In this document: one piece after another, positions 1 through 5,334 of the stretch
Layout: each line of letters starts with the position of its first letter
Position numbering within the stretch: the stretch's first letter is position 1
Source of the DNA: Bacillota bacterium
GTDB taxonomy: Bacteria > Bacillota > Clostridia > Acetivibrionales > DTU013
Assembly: GCA_023411645.1 (NCBI GenBank)
Contig: JAEYON010000100.1
Coordinates: 1 to 15,256 of the forward strand
Direction: 5' to 3'
DNA length: 15,256 bases
Position numbers and translations under genes: made by a program
Notes under the pieces: generated by a model
Databases searched by the model: none
Seen by the model: the letters and a program-made list of their open reading frames with translations, nothing else
Told to the model about the DNA's origin: nothing

Positions 1-58
1 GTAAACTTGCGATGATGTTCCTTTTACCCTCACTCATTGGTTCACGTCTTTTTGCCAT
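1..58 (-). CDS. IS256-family (mutator-type) transposase, N-terminal fragment cut by the window edge
   Basis: Only 19 codons are visible: MAKRREPMSEGKRNIIASL. The M-S/T-E-G-K-R-x-I-I pattern is the usual beginning of clostridial IS256/mutator transposases, which are DDE enzymes of about 400 residues that excise and insert the element. The ATG at 58 follows GGAGG with a 7-base gap, a strong ribosome binding site, so the start is secure. No catalytic residue is in view, and whether the gene is intact cannot be judged. Family assignment rests on the N-terminal signature alone. Confidence 0.65.
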   Translation of the reverse strand, partial: MAKRREPMSEGKRNIIASL

Positions 59-126
59 AAAAAAGCCTCCTATGATTTTTATTTTATCATAGAAAGCTTA
101 ATTTACAGACTTTTATTCACAGGCTC
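1..126 (-). mobile_element. 5' end of an IS256-family insertion sequence
   Basis: The partial transposase at the window edge is preceded by about 68 bp of AT-rich leader. That leader ends near 126 in GAGCCTGTGAATAAAAG (minus strand), which resembles the GAGCCTGTG-type terminal repeats I associate with IS256-family elements. The boundary at 126 is inferred from that resemblance and from the nearness of the mntP stop codon at 152. The other end lies outside the window, so the inverted repeat and the target duplication cannot be confirmed. A small palindrome (TATGAT/ATCATA, 71-91) lies upstream of the transposase RBS. Confidence 0.6.
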
Positions 127-151
127 AATTTTGCAGGGTACTTCCCACCCC

Positions 152-709
152 TTACCCTCTCAGATGCTCGATCAGGGTCTTTAATCCAATGCCAATGAGA
201 ATTACGCCGCCTGCAAACTCAGCCTTCGACTTTAATTTCATACCAAAAACATGCCCGATCTTAACTCCTGCCGCTGAAAAAAGAAATGTGATGATGCCGA
301 TAAGGGAGACAGCAGGCAGAATCTCCACCTGCAAAAAAGCAAAGGTTACGCCGACGGCCAATGCGTCGATGCTGGTGGCAACTGATAATACTGTCATGTT
401 TTTCAGATCAAATGTATTGCTGAAATTTTCGCAGTGTTCATTTCTGGATTCTCTGATCATATTAACGCCAATAATCAACAGCAGACCAAAGGCAATCCAA
501 TGGTCTATTGCCGTAATATAGTCTTTAAACTGAGTCCCCAACAGGTATCCAATATAAGGCATACCAGCCTGAAAGCCTCCGAAAAATAATCCTGTTACAA
601 CCGCATGCTTGAGTCTCAGGTTTTGTACCGATAAGCCCTTGCAAATAGCTACCGCAAAAGCATCCATTGAAAGACCCGCCGCAATAAGTATTAATTCAAT
701 AATATCCAT
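152..709 (-). CDS. mntP: MntP family manganese efflux pump
   Basis: A 185-residue inner-membrane protein with about six hydrophobic segments and the two-fold internal repeat of the MntP (formerly YebN/DUF204) family. The first repeat has GLSMDAFAV with Asp16, and the second has ATSIDALAVGV with Asp115; these paired acidic residues lie in the membrane and are known to matter for Mn2+ export in the family. Length matches E. coli MntP (about 188). The ATG at 709 follows AAGGAG with good spacing. A promoter is visible just upstream (749-777) with a short palindrome over the likely transcription start (728-742). The leader is too short to hold a yybP-ykoY Mn2+ riboswitch, so control is more likely by a protein repressor or activator (inference). 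An IS256-family element sits only about 25 bp past the stop codon. Confidence 0.95.
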   Translation of the reverse strand: MDIIELILIAAGLSMDAFAVAICKGLSVQNLRLKHAVVTGLFFGGFQAGMPYIGYLLGTQFKDYITAIDHWIAFGLLLIIGVNMIRESRNEHCENFSNTFDLKNMTVLSVATSIDALAVGVTFAFLQVEILPAVSLIGIITFLFSAAGVKIGHVFGMKLKSKAEFAGGVILIGIGLKTLIEHLRG

Positions 710-727
710 CAGTAATTTCTCCTTTGA

Positions 728-742
728 TTAGGAAGGTCCTAA
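728..742. promoter_or_regulatory. Candidate operator upstream of mntP
   Basis: An inverted repeat TTAGGA-N3-TCCTAA overlaps the predicted mntP transcription start (about 742) and precedes the RBS. Its TTAGG/CCTAA half-sites recall those bound by DtxR/IdeR-type metalloregulators, but the centre is 5 bp instead of the 9 bp of the classical site. It could instead be a small leader hairpin. The link to a metalloregulator is inference. Confidence 0.35.
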
Positions 743-748
743 GTTGCA

Positions 749-777
749 ATAATACCATATATTACATGTTTCTTCAA
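749..777 (-). promoter_or_regulatory. Sigma-A promoter of mntP
   Basis: On the minus strand TTGAAG (772-777) is followed after exactly 17 bp by TATTAT (749-754). The -10 box is preceded by TGG, making an extended TGnTATTAT. It lies about 40 bp before the mntP start codon and faces it, with no other gene between. Confidence 0.6.
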
Positions 778-787
778 TAATGGCTGT

Positions 788-816
788 AAAAAAAACTGCA
801 GGTTCATCACCTGCAG
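788..816 (-). terminator. Rho-independent terminator of the spore lipoprotein gene
   Basis: An 8-bp perfect stem (CTGCAGGT at 796-803 with ACCTGCAG at 809-816, 5-nt loop) is followed on the minus strand by a run of eight T (788-795). It starts about 30 bp past the stop codon of the lipoprotein gene. The plus strand has no U-run after the stem, so it works in the minus direction only. Confidence 0.85.
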
Positions 817-845
817 CAAAAATAAAATATTCACTTATTCGAATA

Positions 846-1625
846 CTATCGTGTCATGTTGTTAGCCCTTCGCATAAGCCTGTTGAACTCATCAGCAATA
901 CTATTCATCATATTATTGCCATCTGCATTGGTACCGTTCATCCCTGTACCATTAGTCCTGGTACCGTTTATACCGGCGCCGTTCATCCTGTTGCCGGTAC
1001 TTGTCCTTGTTCCCATACCAAGCCTTCGCATCCTGCTCATGATATCGGAAGTATCGTCCACGGTAACATTTTTAATTTTACTATCGATCTGCTTGACCCT
1101 TTTGGCGATAGCACTCTTGATTTGACCTGCGTTGGTATTTCCTGCAGTCCTCACTCCGACAAGACAATCATTGCCCATTACGATTACTTCAGCCTCATCT
1201 ACCCCTTTCATATTCATTAGCTGCCTTTTGATTGTACTTGCTTTCTGTCTGTCTGCAGCAGAGAGCTGTGTGCCGGTAATGGCGTTGTTGGTTCCGGTGT
1301 TATTGCTCATTCCGGTGTTATTGCCCATTCTGGTGTTATTGCCCATTCCGGTATAGCCGGCTCCGGTGTTGTTGCCGGTTCCAGTATAGCCGGTTCTGTT
1401 GTTGGTTCCGGTGTTTCCCCACAGATTGGTTCCCGAATTATTTCTGTTGCCCGTATAATTCCTGGCGCCTACCAGATTATTCGTACCATATCCCTGGGTC
1501 AGCATATTCTGCTGTGTGTAACCCTGCGCCCTTTCCTGCCCGGTTTGCGCACAACCCACAAGTACAGCTGTGGCAAGACAAACGCTGCTTAAAATACATA
1601 AAGCTGTTCTTAATGAATTTTTCAT
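846..1625 (-). CDS. YhcN/YlaJ-family sporulation lipoprotein with Asn/Gly/Thr-rich repeats
   Basis: 259 residues. The N-terminus is a lipoprotein signal peptide with lipobox LVGC (lipidated Cys25). Residues from about 34 to 118 are low-complexity, dominated by N, G, T and M in short repeats of the GMGNNT type. The conserved part (about 119-205) runs from AADRQKASTIKRQLMNMKGVDEAEVIV through SAIAKRVKQIDSKIKNVTV, which is the YhcN/YlaJ spore lipoprotein domain: an alpha/beta module in membrane-anchored proteins of the forespore or spore inner membrane, some of which affect germination or outgrowth. A second M/N/G/T repeat (NGTRTNGTGMNGT) follows before a basic C-terminus. The ATG at 1625 has a GGGAGG RBS. 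A terminator lies directly downstream. The upstream DNA is very AT-rich; TGCATC-17-CAAATAA is a weak match to a forespore sigma promoter and I would not rely on it. Exact function is unknown. Confidence 0.85.
   Translation of the reverse strand: MKNSLRTALCILSSVCLATAVLVGCAQTGQERAQGYTQQNMLTQGYGTNNLVGARNYTGNRNNSGTNLWGNTGTNNRTGYTGTGNNTGAGYTGMGNNTRMGNNTGMSNNTGTNNAITGTQLSAADRQKASTIKRQLMNMKGVDEAEVIVMGNDCLVGVRTAGNTNAGQIKSAIAKRVKQIDSKIKNVTVDDTSDIMSRMRRLGMGTRTSTGNRMNGAGINGTRTNGTGMNGTNADGNNMMNSIADEFNRLMRRANNMTR
1292..1345. repeat. Three tandem 18-bp units inside the spore lipoprotein gene
   Basis: Three adjacent copies of the 18-mer TTCCGGTGTTATTGCCCA (1292-1309, 1310-1327, 1328-1345) differ by single bases. 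Each encodes one six-residue GMGNNT-type unit, so copy changes keep the reading frame. Degenerate related units continue on both sides. Confidence 0.85.
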
Positions 1626-1720
1626 TTTTCAACACCTCCCGTACTATTCTGTGTACATAATCAATAATTATTTGAGTTAAAAAATAAAAAAGATGCAAAA
1701 TTTTTATTAAAATCCGACAT

Positions 1721-1754
1721 AAAAAAGCCGGCATTGAAATTTATCAACGCCGGC
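1721..1754 (-). terminator. Rho-independent terminator of speA
   Basis: GCCGGC arms at 1727-1732 and 1749-1754 extend inward to an 11-bp stem with one G-U pair, followed on the minus strand by six T (1721-1726). It lies 25 bp past the speA stop codon and separates speA from the lipoprotein gene. Confidence 0.9.
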
Positions 1755-1778
1755 ACAAAATGTTCAATAATTCAATTT

Positions 1779-3698
1779 TTATCGCTCATAATACGTGTAT
1801 CCGCGCATGCCATCTTCATAGGCGCGCATAATCTCCGGCCTCTCTCCGGCGGTGATACGCCCTTCGTGTATTGCCTGTTCGGCTGTCTCACGCAAACGCA
1901 CCAGCATGTCCTTCGGGTCAAACTCAACATAGGAAAGCACATCAGCCACACTGTCTCCATGGATCTCCTTCACAAGGTCATAATGGCCGTCGGGATTAAT
2001 TCTTACACTGACCACATTAGTGTCGCCGAATAGGTTATGCAGATCTCCCAGCGTCTCCTGGTATGCACCCACCAAAAACACCCCGAGAAAATAGTCGTCG
2101 CCGTTTTTCATTTCATGAAGCGGAAGTGTCGTACGCACATCATGAAGGTCAATAAAACGATCAATTTTTCCATCGCAGTCACAAGTAATATCTGCAATAA
2201 CGGCATTGCGTCTGGGAAGCTCCAGCAGCCTGTGCAGCGGCATAATCGGGAAGAGCTGATCAATAGCCCAGCTGTCCGGAATTGATTGAAAGACAGAAAA
2301 GTTGCAATAATATATATCTGCAATAGCGCTTTCAATGTCCTCCAATTCCGGAGGGCTATGTTTTAGCTTTTTCTTTTCCTTAGCAATCTGACTGATCGTA
2401 TTCCAAAAAACCTTTTCAGATAAGGAACGCTCCCTAAGGCTGATCTTACCGTGCTTGAACATTTCCCGGATCTCATCTCTGTAGTACAGTGCATCATTAT
2501 AGCACTCCTGTATATTCTTCAATGAAAGATTCCTATTTACATCATACAGATTCCTGATCTGCTCCGGCATATTCTCATCAAGTGTTTTGGGAATATCGAA
2601 TTCTTCAAACTTTTCAACATTCAGGACATTAAACAGCAGCACGGAATAATACGCTACTGTCGTTCGCCCTGACTCCGTAACAATTACAGGATGAGGAATA
2701 TCCGCTGAGTCCAGCGTTGTCATTACCGCTTCCACAATATCCGTACAGTACTCTTCCACTGTGTAATTACGGCTATTGACATAATTCGTATTGGAGCCGT
2801 CATAATCAACAGCCAATCCTCCGCCAAGATCCAGATACCCCATCGGCGCCCCTTCCTTCACAAGCTCCGAATAAACGCGCGCCGCCTCCAGAACCGCTGA
2901 GCGGATGTCTCGAATGTTTGGTATCTGCGACCCCAGATGATAGTGAAGCAGCTTGAGAGAGTCCAGCATGTTCCGTTCTTTTAAGTTATCAACCATTGTA
3001 ATCAGCTGAGATACATTCAAACCAAATATACTACGATCCCCGCCGGATTCGGTCCAGTGTCCGCCGGCCTTTGCTGAAAGCTTTATTCGGATGCCGATAT
3101 TCGGCTGCACACCCAAAATCCGTGAACGTTCCAGAACAGTGTCCAGTTCATCCGGAATTTCTATGACAAAGAAGCACTGAAATCCCATTTTTACAGCATA
3201 TAATCCCAGATCTACAAACTCTGCATCCTTATATCCGTTGCAGATCAGACAGGCCTCCTTATCCTTCATCACTGAAAGCGCAGCGATCAGCTCCGCCTTG
3301 CTGCCAACCTCCAGCCCATGGTGATAGCGCTGGCCGAATTTGGTTACCTCTTCAACCACCTGCTGCTGCTGATTCACCTTGATCGGGTAAACACCCCGGT
3401 ATTCACCCTTATAGTTCAAATCCTTCATTGCTTTTCTAAAAGAATCATTCAGGTAGGAAATCTGTGAGTCAAGAAGATTCTCGAAGCGCAAAAGCACAGG
3501 CATATCAAGCCCGCGTTCCCTGACGCCGGATATGATATCCATCAGGCTGATTGCAGCCGCTTCATTATCTTTATATGGGTTTACCAGCACTTCCCCTTTA
3601 TCGGAGATTGTAAAATACCCAGCGCCCCAGTTTTTTATACCGTACAGCTCTTCGGACTTTTCCCTTGTCCATCTGCCTAAAAGCTCAGCTTTGTTCAT
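1779..3698 (-). CDS. speA: Biosynthetic arginine decarboxylase, long PLP fold-III form
   Basis: 639 residues, the length of the alanine-racemase-fold (fold III) SpeA family. It decarboxylates L-arginine to agmatine, the first step of the agmatine route to putrescine, in the cytoplasm. The PLP-binding lysine is Lys107 in YPIKVNQQQQV. The PLP phosphate loop is seen in LDLGGGLAVDYDGS (289-302) and HYHLGSQI (252-259). The C-terminal half holds DITCDCDGKID (503-513) with the cysteine expected to complete the neighbouring active site of the dimer. The N-terminal ELYGIKNWGAGYF is typical for the family and supports the start at 3698, although its RBS (AGGGCG) is weaker than others here. It has its own terminator and a candidate promoter with an operator-like palindrome. 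No agmatinase or agmatine deiminase lies nearby, so the downstream step is encoded elsewhere. Bacillus-type SpeA belongs to a different fold-I family, so this is the proteobacterial/plant-like type. Confidence 0.96.
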   Translation of the reverse strand: MNKAELLGRWTREKSEELYGIKNWGAGYFTISDKGEVLVNPYKDNEAAAISLMDIISGVRERGLDMPVLLRFENLLDSQISYLNDSFRKAMKDLNYKGEYRGVYPIKVNQQQQVVEEVTKFGQRYHHGLEVGSKAELIAALSVMKDKEACLICNGYKDAEFVDLGLYAVKMGFQCFFVIEIPDELDTVLERSRILGVQPNIGIRIKLSAKAGGHWTESGGDRSIFGLNVSQLITMVDNLKERNMLDSLKLLHYHLGSQIPNIRDIRSAVLEAARVYSELVKEGAPMGYLDLGGGLAVDYDGSNTNYVNSRNYTVEEYCTDIVEAVMTTLDSADIPHPVIVTESGRTTVAYYSVLLFNVLNVEKFEEFDIPKTLDENMPEQIRNLYDVNRNLSLKNIQECYNDALYYRDEIREMFKHGKISLRERSLSEKVFWNTISQIAKEKKKLKHSPPELEDIESAIADIYYCNFSVFQSIPDSWAIDQLFPIMPLHRLLELPRRNAVIADITCDCDGKIDRFIDLHDVRTTLPLHEMKNGDDYFLGVFLVGAYQETLGDLHNLFGDTNVVSVRINPDGHYDLVKEIHGDSVADVLSYVEFDPKDMLVRLRETAEQAIHEGRITAGERPEIMRAYEDGMRGYTYYER

Positions 3699-3737
3699 TC
3701 TAACGCCCTACCGTTTCTAAAACATTTATCAGTTTTC

Positions 3738-3750
3738 CCCTATCATAGGG
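3738..3750. promoter_or_regulatory. Candidate operator at the speA transcription start
   Basis: A perfect palindrome CCCTAT-C-ATAGGG lies immediately downstream of the proposed extended -10 box of speA, covering the predicted +1. This is a typical place for a repressor site. No known regulator consensus is recognised. Confidence 0.35.
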
Positions 3751-3756
3751 TAAATA

Positions 3757-3765
3757 TATATAGCA
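3757..3765 (-). promoter_or_regulatory. Candidate speA promoter (extended -10)
   Basis: The minus strand reads TGCTATATA, an extended -10 of the TGnTATAAT type. No good -35 lies at 17 bp; TTGATT is at 19 bp. The predicted start is near 3750, giving a leader of about 50 nt. A TTGACA (3791-3796) further upstream has no matching -10 at normal spacing. Confidence 0.4.
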
Positions 3766-3837
3766 GACAATAACATACTATAATCAACACTGTCAATAAA
3801 CGATTTTATGGTATACATGAATGGCCGGAACTAATAA

Positions 3838-5022
3838 CTATTCTTCCCCAAAATCAGGCACATAATTATGGTCAACAATAATCACCGCACGATATGATGG
3901 GTCTATTTGCTGTATTTTCTCTGTGATCAGTGCAATCAATTCATCATCACTCCATTTGAACTCAAATGGCACAACAATATCAAAAATAAGGTTGGAATGG
4001 CTGATACCCCAGACAACACGGAAATCATGCATACCAATTTGGGGAGAAATCTGACGGATCAGGTTTTTCACGGCAGCCTTCAGCTCGTTGGTCTGTTCAT
4101 TATTAATCACAACCGGATCCAGATGTATGACCATATGAATATCCATTTCTTTTAAAAAATCCCGCTCGATATTGTCAATAATATCGTGACTGACCATAAT
4201 ATCCTGACATGCGGAAACTTCGCAATGAACAGACGCAAAGCATTTGCCCGCTCCATAGTTGTGAACGCTAAGATCATGCAGCCCAACAATGCCGTCATAG
4301 CTTAGTATCTTTTGATATATTTTACAGACCAGCTCTTCCGGTGGAGCATTGCCTAATAAAGGACTTGCCGTATCTATAATTATTTTAATACCCGATATCA
4401 TTATAAAAAGTGCTACAGCAACACCCATATAACCATCCAGGTTAAAACTCGTCAGGTATGTAATTAGTGCGGCTGCAAGCACTGATGATGTCGCCAGAAT
4501 ATCATTACGGCTGTCAAGGGAAGTCGCACTCAGCACCGAAGAATCAATTCTCCTGCCAATCTTTCTATAAAAAAGGCACTGCCACAGCTTCATAAGAATA
4601 GATACAAGCAGGATGACTGCCACAAGCCATGAGAACTGGGGCGTCTTCGGGTGGATGATTTTTTCAACGGAAGATCTGGCCAGTTCAAAGCCTAAAAACA
4701 TAATAATAAACGATACAATAAGGCCGGAAATGTATTCCATACGGGCATGCCCGTAGGGATGCTTTGCATCCGCAGGCTTACCTGATATTTTGAATCCGAT
4801 CAGTGTGATAATAGAGGATCCTGAGTCAGACAGGTTGTTTACAGCGTCCGCAATAATGGAAATACTGCCGGAGAGTGTACCTGCAATTATTTTAAACAGG
4901 AATAGAATGAGATTTGTTGCAATCCCGACGATTCCGGCCAGTTTGCCATAATTCTCACGCACCTGCGCATTTTCAACATTATCCCGATCCTTTATAAACA
5001 TTCTGACCAGAAAATCTGTCAT
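3838..5022 (-). CDS. Cation diffusion facilitator (CDF) exporter, manganese-type metal site
   Basis: 394 residues counted from ATG at 5022. That start is chosen over a GTG two codons upstream because the GAGG RBS sits 7 bases before the ATG but only 1 base before the GTG. CDF proteins are dimeric membrane antiporters that expel divalent metals using H+ or K+ gradients. The transport site is visible: TM2 has NNLSD (Asn62, Asp66) and TM5 has DSRND (Asp170, Asp174). This N-D/D-D set matches that described for Mn2+ exporters of the MntE type, whereas Zn2+ members have D-D/H-D. About six membrane segments occupy residues 25-215. A cytoplasmic dimerisation domain follows (GLHDLSVHNYG), and then a second C-terminal unit of about 80 residues common in Firmicute members. 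Expression is probably set by the attenuator leader upstream. No clear terminator follows the gene, so read-through to speA is possible. The CDF family is certain; Mn2+ specificity is inferred from residues. Confidence 0.92.
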   Translation of the reverse strand: MTDFLVRMFIKDRDNVENAQVRENYGKLAGIVGIATNLILFLFKIIAGTLSGSISIIADAVNNLSDSGSSIITLIGFKISGKPADAKHPYGHARMEYISGLIVSFIIMFLGFELARSSVEKIIHPKTPQFSWLVAVILLVSILMKLWQCLFYRKIGRRIDSSVLSATSLDSRNDILATSSVLAAALITYLTSFNLDGYMGVAVALFIMISGIKIIIDTASPLLGNAPPEELVCKIYQKILSYDGIVGLHDLSVHNYGAGKCFASVHCEVSACQDIMVSHDIIDNIERDFLKEMDIHMVIHLDPVVINNEQTNELKAAVKNLIRQISPQIGMHDFRVVWGISHSNLIFDIVVPFEFKWSDDELIALITEKIQQIDPSYRAVIIVDHNYVPDFGEE

Positions 5023-5102
5023 CCCCACACCTCAATTCATATTTTGCACACTTTGATTCACATTTAGTACAGACATAGAAAACCGGTTGTTAAAGATTCA
5101 AA

Positions 5103-5241
5103 TAAAAAAATCTGTGAGACATATTACTGTCCCACAGATTCGGTTATCCAATCTGCTGCCGTTTCCGGCCCGGCCCCACGAACCGCCCTCGGTTCATCGC
5201 CTGCTCAGTTTGTACTGTAGTAAAGTGCAGCGCAAAGTGAT
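5103..5241 (-). promoter_or_regulatory. Structured attenuator leader (riboswitch-like) of the CDF exporter gene
   Basis: From a start predicted near 5241 the RNA can form several hairpins: CTGC...GCAG enclosing CAGT/ACTG; GAACCG-AGGG-CGGTTC; and GCCG-GAAA-CGGC with a GNRA tetraloop. A switch follows: the segment AATCTG (5135-5140) can pair either with CAGATT upstream (5150-5155, antiterminator, helped by GG/CC) or with CAGATT downstream (5109-5114, terminator). Mutually exclusive pairing just before a U-run is the hallmark of transcription attenuation. The CDF start codon is about 80 nt beyond the U-run. I do not recognise the consensus of yybP-ykoY (Mn2+), cobalamin, fluoride or T-box RNAs; I cannot recall the NiCo consensus well enough to exclude it. 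It could also be a stand-alone small RNA of about 140 nt. Confidence 0.6.
5104..5140 (-). terminator. Intrinsic terminator in the CDF leader
   Basis: The arms AATCTGTG (5133-5140) and CACAGATT (5109-5116) continue inward through a G-U pair into GACA/TGTC, giving a 13-bp stem with a 6-nt loop. Seven T follow (5104-5110, partly shared with the stem). It lies about 180 bp past the kinase stop codon and about 80 bp before the CDF start, so it may end both kinase read-through and the attenuated CDF transcript. Confidence 0.85.
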
Positions 5242-5247
5242 TGCTTT

Positions 5248-5276
5248 ATTATATGGCATTTGGAGATATTTGTCAA
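5248..5276 (-). promoter_or_regulatory. Perfect consensus sigma-A promoter of the CDF leader
   Basis: TTGACA (5271-5276) and TATAAT (5248-5253) on the minus strand are separated by exactly 17 bp: both hexamers are perfect. The predicted start is near 5241, giving the CDF gene a leader of about 220 nt. Such a strong promoter followed by a terminator fits attenuation control or a small RNA gene. Confidence 0.88.
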
Positions 5277-5310
5277 GTCTCATAAGCCTACCGACTTGCG
5301 GGCGTTTAAT

Positions 5311-5334
5311 CGACTATCTTATTTAAGATAATCG
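5311..5334 (-). repeat. Hairpin overlapping the kinase stop codon
   Basis: CGACTATCTT and AAGATAATCG form a 10-bp stem with one G-U pair and a 4-nt loop, with the kinase stop codon (5319-5321) at its centre. No T-run follows, so it is not a standard intrinsic terminator; it may protect the mRNA 3' end or slow ribosomes. Confidence 0.4.

Noticed and set aside
710..780. yybP-ykoY Mn2+ riboswitch upstream of mntP
   Set aside because: The predicted leader is only about 35 nt and has no room for the aptamer.
780..1220. Long open frame on the plus strand opposite the spore lipoprotein
   Set aside because: It is a by-product of the repeat-rich gene on the other strand; no RBS and no sensible protein.
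1650..1720. Forespore sigma promoter for the lipoprotein gene (TGCATC-17-CAAATAA)
   Set aside because: The -10 part is a poor match and the region is so AT-rich that chance matches are expected.
5023..5028. GTG start two codons upstream for the CDF gene
   Set aside because: It lies 1 base from the GAGG RBS; the ATG at 5022 is at the proper distance.
5140..5241. SRP RNA or 6S RNA gene
   Set aside because: GCCGGAAACGGCAGCAG recalls the SRP tip, but the matching 5' loop sequence is missing and the rest does not fold as one long hairpin as SRP or 6S RNA would.
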